Positions 25,490 to 33,023 of a DNA stretch of 64,000 nucleotides are shown here, piece after piece. The position numbers and the translations under genes were made by a program. How positions within the stretch are numbered: position 1 is the stretch's first letter; each line of letters starts with the position of its first letter. The notes beneath the pieces were generated by a model. It did not search any database. It was given only the letters and a program-made list of their open reading frames with translations, and was not told where the DNA came from. This stretch comes from SHVO01 sp050250575 (GTDB taxonomy: Bacteria; Pseudomonadota; Alphaproteobacteria; Rhodospirillales; Rhodospirillaceae), in contig JBFWOJ010000011.1 in NCBI GenBank assembly GCA_050250575.1, forward strand, positions 1 to 64,000. The letters run 5' to 3'.

Positions 25490-27304
25490 GTGGAAGGGTT
25501 TCCCCTGAAGAAGATCCGATTCTTTTCCTGTCTCCGCGGCGCGACGGCCTTGGTCGCGGCGGCGGCGTTGATCACCGCGCCGGCACGGGCGCAGGAATTC
25601 CAAACGGGAATGATCCTGTCGGACACGGAGATTGAAGCGACGCTGGCCGATTATGCGCGGCCGATCCTGATCGCCGGCGGCATGGCGCCGGACAGCCTCA
25701 AGATCGCGATGGTGGTCGACGATTCGATCAACGCCAGCGCGACGTCCGGCAATCGGGTGTTCTTCCACACCGGCCTGCTTCTCAAGGCCGACAATTCGAA
25801 TGAAGTGATCGGCGTGATGGCCCACGAGATCGGACATATCGCCGGCGGGCATATCGTCACCGCCGGGGACGGCACGACCGCGCCGACGGCGATCTCGATG
25901 CTGGCGACGCTGCTGGGCGTGGCGGCCGGCGTCGCCGCGGGGAGTCCGGATCTCGGCATTGCGCTGATGATGGGCGGCCAGCGTGCGGCGATCGGCGAAT
26001 ACCTTGCGTTCAGCCGCGGCGTCGAAAGCCGGGCCGACCAGTTCGCGCTGCAGACATTGGAGGCCAGCAAGCAGTCGGCCGAAGGCCTCTATACGTTCTT
26101 CAATCGACTCGCCGGCGAGGAACTGCTGATCACCGACCGCGCCGATCCTTACGTGCGCACCCATCCGCTGAGCCGCGAGCGCATGGCGACCATTCGCGCC
26201 GCCATCGACCGTTCGCAGTATAAGCAGTCCGCTATTGCGCCGAAGGCCGACTCGCGGGTCGCAAAGCCCGGCGATACGATCGTGCTTGCCAGCGACGGAG
26301 CCGGGCGCGAACTCCTGGCGGTCGTGTCCGACGAACTCAAGAGCGCCGGCTACAAGGTGAAGACCATCGAGACGACCGCCGCAGACGCCGGCGAGGCCGT
26401 CGGCAAGGCGGTGGAATCCCAGGAGGCCAAAGCGGGGATTGTGGTCACCGGCGGCGCCGCGGGAAGTGCGAAAGCCGCCGGCCGGCCCGGTGTGCGGCCC
26501 GCTTCGGCGAACGACGAAAACGATGCGCGCGCGGCGCGCACGCAGAGTAATGCGAACGTCCTCGCGGTGAACGCGAGGGTCATGGCGCCGGAGCAGGTGC
26601 GCGCGCTGCTGAAGGCGTTCCTCGACACGCCCTATGCCGAGCCCAACACACGTGCGGATCTCGAGGAGAAGCATCAGCGGATGGTGGCGAAGCTATACGC
26701 CTTCCTGAAACCGCAGTACGCGACGCTGCAGCGCTATCCCGAGACCAACACGAGCGTACCGGCCCGCTACGCGCGCGCGATCGCCTATTACCGCCGCGGC
26801 CAGTTCGACAAATCGATCCCCATCGTCGACGATCTTTTGAAGGACCGTCCGCAGGATCCGTTCTTCTGGCAGATCAAGGGTGACATGCAGCTTTCGCGCG
26901 CCAAGACCGACGAGGCGATCATCGCCTATCGCGAGGCCCTCAAGTACATGCCCAACGCGACGGAAATGCTGAACGCCAAAGCCCATGCGATGGTCGAAAG
27001 CGGCGACCCCGCTTATTTCGCCGAAGCGGAAGAGACGTTGAAGCGTTCGACGGCCCTCGACCCGGAGAATCCCTACACCTGGGACCTCTTGGCGCGCTCT
27101 TATTCGATGGCCGGCAACCAGGGCATGAGCGCCTACGCGGCCGCGGAAAAGGCGATCCTGATCGGGCAGTTCGGCGATGTCGCCCGTTACACGCTGCAGG
27201 CGGACAAGCTGCTCGAAAAAGGCACCCCGACATGGTATCGCCTGCAGGACATCAAGATCGTGGCGCAGAACTATATGCGCGAAATGAAAGAACGACGCCG
27301 TTAG
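25490..27304 (+). CDS. M48-type metalloprotease with inserted RpiB-like domain and TPR repeats
   Basis: A 604-residue exported protein starting at GTG 25490. Signal peptide about residues 1-34. The M48 domain shows HEIGH at 112-116 and the third zinc ligand in VESRADQFAL near 180, as in periplasmic BepA-like quality-control proteases. Residues 261-384 resemble ribose-5-phosphate isomerase B (IVLASDGAGRELLAVVSDEL; SNANVLAVNARVM), but its catalytic His, Cys and second His positions are Gly, Thr and Gln. The family then resumes at EEKHQRMVAKLYAFL and ends in TPR repeats from about 425. Upstream of the DsbA-like gene, 17 bases apart. Confidence 0.88.
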   Translation: MEGFPLKKIRFFSCLRGATALVAAAALITAPARAQEFQTGMILSDTEIEATLADYARPILIAGGMAPDSLKIAMVVDDSINASATSGNRVFFHTGLLLKADNSNEVIGVMAHEIGHIAGGHIVTAGDGTTAPTAISMLATLLGVAAGVAAGSPDLGIALMMGGQRAAIGEYLAFSRGVESRADQFALQTLEASKQSAEGLYTFFNRLAGEELLITDRADPYVRTHPLSRERMATIRAAIDRSQYKQSAIAPKADSRVAKPGDTIVLASDGAGRELLAVVSDELKSAGYKVKTIETTAADAGEAVGKAVESQEAKAGIVVTGGAAGSAKAAGRPGVRPASANDENDARAARTQSNANVLAVNARVMAPEQVRALLKAFLDTPYAEPNTRADLEEKHQRMVAKLYAFLKPQYATLQRYPETNTSVPARYARAIAYYRRGQFDKSIPIVDDLLKDRPQDPFFWQIKGDMQLSRAKTDEAIIAYREALKYMPNATEMLNAKAHAMVESGDPAYFAEAEETLKRSTALDPENPYTWDLLARSYSMAGNQGMSAYAAAEKAILIGQFGDVARYTLQADKLLEKGTPTWYRLQDIKIVAQNYMREMKERRR

Positions 27305-27321
27305 GGCGGAAGGATACATTT

Positions 27322-28074
27322 ATGAAAAACTTTTTCCTCTCCGGCGTGGCGACGGCCGGCGTTGCGGCCTTGGCGCTGTTCACGGTGCCGGCGCACGGGC
27401 AAAGCGCGCTGTCCGAAGCGCAGAAGAAGCAGGTCAAGGAGCTGGTACGCGAATACATCCTCGAGAACCCCGAGATCATCTCGGAGGCGGTGACGCTTCT
27501 GCAGGAGAAGGAAGAGAAGGCAAAGACCGCGAAGATCGCGGCCGCGATCAAGAACAATCGCGCGGCCCTCGTCAATCCTCCAGAAGGGACCGTGCTGGGC
27601 AATCCCAAGGGCGACGTCACTCTGGTCGAATTCTTCGACTACAACTGCGGCTACTGCAAGCAGGTCTTCCCGACGGTGATGGAAACCTTGAAGGAGGATG
27701 GGAAAATCAAACTGGTCGTGAAGGAATTCCCCATCCTCGGGAATCCTTCGGTGGTCGCCTCGCGCGCCGCGCTCGCCGCGCGCAAGCAGAATAAATACTC
27801 CGAGTTCCACCTCGCGATGCTGAGCCACCGCGGCTCGCTGACCGAGGATACGATCATGAAGCTGGCGGCCGACGTGAAGCTCGACGTCAAGAAGCTGCAG
27901 GCGGACATGAAGGCGCCCGAGATCAACGAAATCCTCACCAAGAACCATCAACTGGCGCAAGAGCTGGGGATCGAAGGCACGCCGGCGATCGTCATCGGCG
28001 ACACGCTGGTCCCCGGCGCGCTGCAGAAGGATCACTTGAAAGAGCTGATCGCCGCGGAACGGAAACGCAAGTAG
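27322..28074 (+). CDS. DsbA-family thiol:disulfide oxidoreductase
   Basis: A 250-residue periplasmic protein. A signal peptide (cleavage near PAHGQS) is followed by a helical N-terminal segment (about 30-75), typical of the DsbA/ScsC-like group. The thioredoxin-fold active site is CGYC at about 110-113, and the cis-Pro loop is GTPAIVIG near 220. It forms or isomerises disulfides in exported proteins. It follows the protease gene, which points to a shared role in envelope protein quality. Confidence 0.92.
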   Translation: MKNFFLSGVATAGVAALALFTVPAHGQSALSEAQKKQVKELVREYILENPEIISEAVTLLQEKEEKAKTAKIAAAIKNNRAALVNPPEGTVLGNPKGDVTLVEFFDYNCGYCKQVFPTVMETLKEDGKIKLVVKEFPILGNPSVVASRAALAARKQNKYSEFHLAMLSHRGSLTEDTIMKLAADVKLDVKKLQADMKAPEINEILTKNHQLAQELGIEGTPAIVIGDTLVPGALQKDHLKELIAAERKRK

Positions 28075-28109
28075 GCTGAAGCAGGTCCGGGGGAAGTAGT
28101 TCCGCGCCC

Positions 28110-28760
28110 ATGAGCGTTACCCAGTTCACGGCCAAGGAGCGGCTGCGATTCCGCAAGCTCCTGGAAGTCGCACATTCCACTACATACGAGGGCGAGCGCG
28201 AGGCGGCGCTGCACGCGGCGGCCCGCCTGGCCGCCGCGCACGGCCTGTCGCTGCGCGAAGCCGCGGGCATGGCCGAGCACCGCACCGAAGCCCGGGAAAC
28301 GCCGCGCGAGCACCGTGCCAAAGCGCATGGCCGGCCGGCCGGATTTCCGGCCGATTTCGGCGCCGCGTCGGGCGAGCAGATGGGGCGCTGGTGGTCGCAG
28401 CGGCGCGGGAGCGAGAACGCGGAGAAGACGGCGGCCGGCGTTCAGACCGAGGTGGAGCGCTACGCGGCGGAAAAACGCCGGCATGCGGCGGCGATGGAAG
28501 ACGCGATCCGGCGGGGCCTCGACGAAGACATCCGCAAGGCCGAGGAGATCAAGCGGCGGCGCGCCGAGACGCTGCGCGCGCGCAGCGGCCTGAAGCGCGC
28601 AAATGCGGCGTGGCGGCCGCGGCCGGAATTCATCCGGGTGCTGCTGACGGAAACAAGCATGAGCGCGAAGGACATCGCCGCCGTCGCGGGCGTGACCATC
28701 TATGACGTCTTCCGGGAGAAGCTTCTGATGCGCCCGGCCAAGGACGCCGCGGCCCCTTAG
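28110..28760 (+). CDS. DUF2786-like protein with C-terminal helix-turn-helix segment
   Basis: A 216-residue protein. The first 50 residues (RLRFRKLLEVAHSTTYEGER and AALHAAARLAAAHGLSLREA) match the short DUF2786 pattern. The centre is a charged coiled-coil-like stretch (about 105-160). The last 40 residues (FIRVLLTETSMSAKDIAAVA then GVTIYDVFREKLL) read like a helix-turn-helix. A DNA-binding role is possible but not shown. Its stop overlaps that of the convergent flgE. Confidence 0.6.
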   Translation: MSVTQFTAKERLRFRKLLEVAHSTTYEGEREAALHAAARLAAAHGLSLREAAGMAEHRTEARETPREHRAKAHGRPAGFPADFGAASGEQMGRWWSQRRGSENAEKTAAGVQTEVERYAAEKRRHAAAMEDAIRRGLDEDIRKAEEIKRRRAETLRARSGLKRANAAWRPRPEFIRVLLTETSMSAKDIAAVAGVTIYDVFREKLLMRPAKDAAAP

Positions 28761-30031
28761 CGCTTCAGGTCTCGCGCCGCCATCGTCATTTCGTCCGCGG
28801 TGCGGAGCACGGTTGCCGACGACGAGTAGGCGCGCTGGGTGACGATCATCTTCGAGAACTGGTCCGTCAGATCGACGTTGGAGCTTTCCAGCGCACCGAC
28901 GATCAGTTCCGTGCGTCCCATCTGCGAAGCGATGCCGTTGATCATCATCGCGCCCGCCGCGGCGGTGCGCGCGAACATGTTGCCCGCCTGGGCCTCAAGT
29001 TTGTTCTCGACCATGAAACGCGCCGTGGCGAGTTTATAAAGATTGCGGGTCTGGCCGTTGGAGTAGCTGCCGATCAGCACGCCGGTGCGGTCGAAATAGG
29101 TGTTGTCGAGCCGGCCCATGACGTAGCCGTCCTGCTCGATATTCTGGACGCGCAAGGTGCCGTTATCGGCCAGTTGCGAAAGATCCGAAAGATCGAGGGT
29201 CATGGTCTGGTCCCCGTCGACATCGTGGACCGTGACCTCCAGCAGTCCGTCCGACGGATCGGCGATCTGGCCGATGCCGTTAAAGCTGATCGTCGGCGGG
29301 AAGAAGCTGACGGGCACGGTCGAGGTATCGGGCGCGATGCCTTCCATCTCGAGCGTCCAGGTGTGATCAATGTTGGCGTTGAACTTGATGCCGAGGGTGC
29401 GCGAGGCGCCGTTCACGTCGACATAGGGCAGGCCGACGCTCTGCTGACCGCGGGTGGCCGCGGAGAGATTGGCCTGGAGGGCGATGCGCGTCGTCGCGCT
29501 CGCCTCGAACACGCTGTTGTTGTTGAACACGATCGGCGTCAGGCTGGAGATGTCGTTCATCTCCTCGATCGCGCCGCTCGCATCGGCGGCCCACCCATAG
29601 ACATAGTTGCCGTTGGCGGTCACGAGCAGCGTGCCCTGGTCGTTCTGCTCGTTGCCGTCGGTGTCGACGCCGAGGTCGACGGCGCGGCCGAAAAACGAAC
29701 CGTCGCGGGTGAACTGGAACTCGCCGGTGCCGTCGGATCTGGAATTGGTGACGAACAGGCCGCGGCCATTGAGCGCGACGTCGAACGCGCGATTGGTGGT
29801 CGCGATCGCGCCTTGCTTCTCGACGTTGCGGAAATCGGTGGTATCGACGCTGAAATAGGAGCGCGAGAGCGGCGTGGTGTGGTTGAGCAAGGTCGCGAAG
29901 TGAGAATCCTGGGCCTTGTAGCCCGTTGTGTTCACGTTGGCGATGTTGGTCGAGATGTTCGACATGAAGTGCGACTGGGCGTTCATGCCCTGCACCGCCG
30001 TGTTGAAGATCCCCTGAAGTCCTGCGCCCAT
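28757..30031 (-). CDS. flgE: Flagellar hook protein FlgE
   Basis: A 424-residue hook-family protein exported by the flagellar type III system. The conserved N-terminal rod-like stretch (AVQGMNAQSHFMSNISTNIA, then NVNTTGYKAQD) and C-terminal stretch (ESSNVDLTDQFSKMIVTQRA) are both intact. The middle domain with the TPIVFNNNSVFEA segment fits FlgE better than FlgF or FlgG. It has no flagellar neighbours here, which is unusual. Confidence 0.88.
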   Translation of the reverse strand: MGAGLQGIFNTAVQGMNAQSHFMSNISTNIANVNTTGYKAQDSHFATLLNHTTPLSRSYFSVDTTDFRNVEKQGAIATTNRAFDVALNGRGLFVTNSRSDGTGEFQFTRDGSFFGRAVDLGVDTDGNEQNDQGTLLVTANGNYVYGWAADASGAIEEMNDISSLTPIVFNNNSVFEASATTRIALQANLSAATRGQQSVGLPYVDVNGASRTLGIKFNANIDHTWTLEMEGIAPDTSTVPVSFFPPTISFNGIGQIADPSDGLLEVTVHDVDGDQTMTLDLSDLSQLADNGTLRVQNIEQDGYVMGRLDNTYFDRTGVLIGSYSNGQTRNLYKLATARFMVENKLEAQAGNMFARTAAAGAMMINGIASQMGRTELIVGALESSNVDLTDQFSKMIVTQRAYSSSATVLRTADEMTMAARDLKR

Positions 30032-30201
30032 GGCCGCTCTCCAATCTTTCGAACCCGAAGACGCACCTGTTGCGTCAGGCGCACCTCGAGCGTCGCATCG
30101 GATGTAGCAATCCCCGTGCCAGAACGGGCATATGGGAAATCAAGCGGTTAGAGGTCGTTATGGCGGGTTGCCGGCGAGAGATCCGGCAGAAGCGGCCAAC
30201 G

Positions 30202-30223
30202 AGGGGGCAAAAATTGCCCCTCT
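30202..30223 (-). terminator. Hairpin after a small minus-strand gene
   Basis: On the minus strand GAGGGGCAA pairs with TTGCCCCCTC-type sequence with one bulge (plus strand GAGGGGGCAAAAATTGCCCC from 30201). It starts at the stop codon of the small gene at 30222-30464. Confidence 0.5.
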
Positions 30224-30464
30224 ACCGGGCGCGATAATCCTCATCGCCGGAACCAAGCCTGCGCAAAGCCGCGTCGTGCCGGAGAATGACTGCGTCCATG
30301 CCGTCGGCAAGAGCGGCCTGCCACGCGTCGTACTCGCCCAGGCGCCGGGCCGATCGTCTTTGAATCGAAGCGGCGCGCTCTGCGTGGCCGCGGTCAATCG
30401 CCTGCCATGGAAATCGGAAGAGATATGCTCTCACAGAATCCGGGACCTCGGCCCCTTCGAGCAC
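30222..30464 (-). CDS. Small hypothetical protein
   Basis: An 80-residue frame starting at GTG 30464, open for some codons further upstream. It is rich in Arg and Ala and predicted helical (RAYLFRFPWQAIDRGHAERA). No family is recognised. Its support is that it is the only extended frame between flgE and thiG and that a stable hairpin begins exactly at its stop. It could still be a chance frame in GC-rich DNA. Confidence 0.4.
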   Translation of the reverse strand: MLEGAEVPDSVRAYLFRFPWQAIDRGHAERAASIQRRSARRLGEYDAWQAALADGMDAVILRHDAALRRLGSGDEDYRAR

Positions 30465-30627
30465 TTCACTGAGCGTTGGCGCGAGCGCTGCGCCAGCAGG
30501 CGTTCTTGCTCACCCGCAAGTCGCACGGAAAAAAATGGCCATCGTCCGGCCAGCAACGGATTTCTTTTGCATGTCAAGAAGCGAGCCATGACCTCGGGTG
30601 GAGGATCGCCCGCCCGGCGTTATCGCG

Positions 30628-31419
30628 CTAAATCAGGCCGGCCAGCGGGGACGACGGATCGGCGTACATCTTGCGCGGCATGCGGCCGGCGAGATAGGCG
30701 AGCCGGCCCGCTTCGACCGCGAGCTTCATGGCCTTCGCCATCCTGATCGGATCCTTGGCTTCGGCGATGGCCGTGTTCATGAGGACGCCATCGCAGCCGA
30801 GCTCCATGGCGATCGCGGCGTCCGAGGCCGTGCCGACACCCGCGTCCACCAGCACCGGGACCTTCGACTGCTCGACGATAATGCGAATGTTCACCGGGTT
30901 CTGGATGCCGAGGCCCGATCCGATGGGGGCGGCGAGAGGCATGATCGCGCAGCAGCCGATCTCCTCGAGCCGCTTGCTCATGATGGGATCGTCGGTGCAA
31001 TAGACCATGACGTCGAACTTGTCCTTGATCAGCGCCTCGGCGGCTTTCAAGGTCTCGACCATGTCGGGATAGAGCGTCTTCTGGTCGCCCAGCACCTCGA
31101 GCTTGACGAGGTTCCAGCCGCCGGCCTCACGCGCGAGGCGCAACGTGCGCACCGCGTCGTCGGCGGTGTAACAGCCGGCGGTGTTCGGCAAGTAGGTGTA
31201 TTTCTTCGGGTCCACGAAATCGACCAGCATCGGCTTGGCGGGGTCGGACAGATTTACGCGGCGGACCGCGACGGTCACGATCTCGGCGCCGGAGGCGTCG
31301 ATGGCGCGCGCGGTCTCCTCGAAGTCCTTGTACTTGCCCGTGCCGACGAGGAGCCGCGAGGTGAAGCGCCGACCGGCGACGACGAAGGAGTCTTCGGTGA
31401 TGGTGTCGATCTTGTTCAT
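30628..31419 (-). CDS. thiG: Thiazole synthase ThiG
   Basis: ThiG builds the thiazole phosphate of thiamine from 1-deoxyxylulose-5-phosphate, dehydroglycine and ThiS thiocarboxylate. The 263-residue protein has the TIM-barrel motifs SRLLVGTGKYKDF, VRRVNL and the phosphate-binding VDAGVGTASDAA and GVLMNTAIAEAKDP. The substrate Lys is in GGWNLVKLEVLGD. It lies downstream of thiS with about 120 bases between, which hold a palindromic repeat. Confidence 0.96.
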   Translation of the reverse strand: MNKIDTITEDSFVVAGRRFTSRLLVGTGKYKDFEETARAIDASGAEIVTVAVRRVNLSDPAKPMLVDFVDPKKYTYLPNTAGCYTADDAVRTLRLAREAGGWNLVKLEVLGDQKTLYPDMVETLKAAEALIKDKFDVMVYCTDDPIMSKRLEEIGCCAIMPLAAPIGSGLGIQNPVNIRIIVEQSKVPVLVDAGVGTASDAAIAMELGCDGVLMNTAIAEAKDPIRMAKAMKLAVEAGRLAYLAGRMPRKMYADPSSPLAGLI

Positions 31420-31450
31420 ATTTGCTCTCTGTAGCTCGTCTGCCCGCTCA

Positions 31451-31535
31451 GAAAAAAGGGGTCAGACACGAAAAACACAACGGCAGTGCTTCATTCACGA
31501 ATCATCGGGGTTATTCGTATCCGACCCCGTTTTTC
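31451..31535. repeat. Palindromic REP-like element between thiS and thiG
   Basis: GAAAAAAGGGGTCAGACACG at 31451 pairs, over 19 of 22 positions, with 31514-31535 (TTCGTATCCGACCCCGTTTT and on). An inner pair ACGAAT/ATTCGT spans 31498-31519. GGGGTCAGACACGAA-type arms are common in dispersed REP-like elements. In RNA it would form a long hairpin inside the thi operon. Confidence 0.75.
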
Positions 31536-31539
31536 TTCG

Positions 31540-31740
31540 CTAACCGCCGCCGATGAAGGCGACGATCTCGACGCGGTCGCCTTCCGCGACGTGGGTACTG
31601 CCGAACGCGGACTTCGGCACGATCTCGAGATTGCGCTCGACCGCGACCTTCTTGGCATGAATGCCAAGATGGGCGAGCAGCGCGTCGATGGACAGGCCAT
31701 CGGGGATGGAGCGCGCGTCGCCGTTCAAGGTGATGTTCAA
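31540..31740 (-). CDS. thiS: Sulfur carrier protein ThiS
   Basis: A 66-residue ubiquitin-fold carrier; its C-terminal Gly is thiocarboxylated and donates sulfur to ThiG. The sequence ends in VEIVAFIGGG, with one Gly beyond the usual GG. It starts at TTG 31740, shown by the strong GGGAGGAG site just upstream, which lies at the 3' edge of the TPP riboswitch. thiS and thiG form one operon. Confidence 0.93.
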   Translation of the reverse strand: MNITLNGDARSIPDGLSIDALLAHLGIHAKKVAVERNLEIVPKSAFGSTHVAEGDRVEIVAFIGGG

Positions 31741-31749
31741 GGATGTCTC

Positions 31750-31838
31750 CTCCCTTCGCTGGCATGACCCAGATCAGGTTCAGCGGGTTCAAGGCCTCGA
31801 AGCCCCGTCTCAGTCCTCGCGCAGAGGACACCCCGGTC
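31750..31838 (-). promoter_or_regulatory. TPP riboswitch (THI element)
   Basis: Read on the minus strand the element has GGGGTG, CTGAGA and AACCCGCTGAACCTGATCTG followed by GGTCATGCCAGCGAAGGGA, the highly conserved TPP-binding cores. It ends directly on the GGGAGGAG ribosome binding site of thiS, so control is probably by blocking translation when thiamine pyrophosphate is bound. Confidence 0.96.
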
Positions 31839-32042
31839 TGGCCGGAAGATGGCGGGCAGAGGCGTCCAAGTCAAGCGGCGTGCGCCGGCTAAGAAATGCG
31901 CTAGAGCATTGCAACCATTAAATTTTATCCCGCCGGAGGGGCCTTCAAGGTTGCCGCAAGGATTGGCGTGGTATAGGACTGTCACGGATCCGTGAACCCC
32001 CGTACAAGAGGGCGGCCGGAACCAGGGGTAGGACTGATAAGC

Positions 32043-32495
32043 GTGAGCCGTACCGTCGTCGTGTTGAACGGGCCGAACCTCAATTTGCTGGGGCAGCGGC
32101 AGCCGGAGATCTATGGCCGTGGGTCGCTCGAAGACCTGAAAGCGGCGACCATCGCGCGTGCAAAAACGCACGGTCTTGCCGCCGACTTCCGCCAGAGCAA
32201 TGACGAGGGCGCGCTGGTGACGGCGATCCAGGAGGCGCGGGGGTCCGCTGCCGGCATCATCATCAACGCCGCGGCCTATACCCACACTTCGATCGCCATC
32301 CTGGATGCGCTCTTGGCCAGCGACCTGCCGGTCATCGAAGTTCATCTCTCCAATATCTACAAGCGCGAGGAGTTCCGTCATCACTCCTACGTCAGCCGCG
32401 CGGCGACCGGCGTGATCTGCGGGTTCGGCGCGCAAGGCTACGAACTGGCGGTCGACGCCATGGCGCATATTCTCGAGTCAAGGAAAGCAAAGTGA
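32043..32495 (+). CDS. aroQ: 3-dehydroquinate dehydratase, type II
   Basis: AroQ removes water from 3-dehydroquinate in the shikimate pathway. The 150-residue protein has NGPNLNLLGQRQPEIYG (active-site Tyr), ADFRQSNDEGALV, INAAAYTHTSIA and VIEVHLSNIYKREEFR. GTG 32043 is the chosen start; the frame extends upstream to 31992 but those residues are not family-like. The stop overlaps the accB start (GTGA), so aroQ-accB-accC are coupled, an order common in alphaproteobacteria. Confidence 0.95.
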   Translation: MSRTVVVLNGPNLNLLGQRQPEIYGRGSLEDLKAATIARAKTHGLAADFRQSNDEGALVTAIQEARGSAAGIIINAAAYTHTSIAILDALLASDLPVIEVHLSNIYKREEFRHHSYVSRAATGVICGFGAQGYELAVDAMAHILESRKAK

Positions 32496-33022
32496 AGAAG
32501 TCCAAGAAAGCCGCCAGACCCGCGTCGAAATCCGCCGTGAAGGCCGCCGACGTCAAAGTCCCGACGAGCAAGCATCTCGACAGCGCGCTGGTGAAACAGC
32601 TGGCGTCGATCCTCGACGAGACCTCGCTGACCGAAATCGAATACGAGACCGGCGGTATTCGCGTGCGCGTGGCGCGCCAGCACGTCGGCATCGCCCCGCC
32701 GCCGGCGTTCGCCGCTCCGGCGCCGGCCGCTCTGCCTGCGCCCACGGCTCCGGCGGCTGCGGCCGCGCCGGTCGATCCGGCGAGCCATCCGGGCACGGTG
32801 AAGTCGCCGATGGTGGGCGTGTGCTATCTCTTGCCGGAACCGGGCGCGGCGCCCTTCGTGAAGGTCGGCGATAGCATCAGCGAAGGCCAGACCTTGTGCC
32901 TGATCGAAGCCATGAAGACCTTCAACCCCGTGAAGTCACAGCGCGCAGGCAAGGTGACGCAGATCATCGTCGAGAACGGAGCGCCCGTGGAATACGGCGA
33001 GCCGCTGCTGGTCATCGAGTAA
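32492..33022 (+). CDS. accB: Biotin carboxyl carrier protein of acetyl-CoA carboxylase
   Basis: The 176-residue carrier of the first step of fatty-acid synthesis. A Lys/Ala-rich start is followed by the N-terminal helical domain (LVKQLASILDETSLTEIEYE), a flexible Ala/Pro linker, and the biotinyl domain with LIEAMKTFNPVKS, where the Lys near residue 142 carries biotin. EAMKTFN is a variant of the common EAMKMMN. It starts at GTG overlapping the aroQ stop, with accC two bases downstream. Confidence 0.96.
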   Translation: MKKSKKAARPASKSAVKAADVKVPTSKHLDSALVKQLASILDETSLTEIEYETGGIRVRVARQHVGIAPPPAFAAPAPAALPAPTAPAAAAAPVDPASHPGTVKSPMVGVCYLLPEPGAAPFVKVGDSISEGQTLCLIEAMKTFNPVKSQRAGKVTQIIVENGAPVEYGEPLLVIE

Positions 33023-33023
33023 G

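Noticed and set aside
32492..32600. Basic N-terminus of AccB as a second histone-like tail
   Set aside because: Short Lys/Ala-rich starts are common in alphaproteobacterial AccB proteins and this one is much shorter than that of Bcp.
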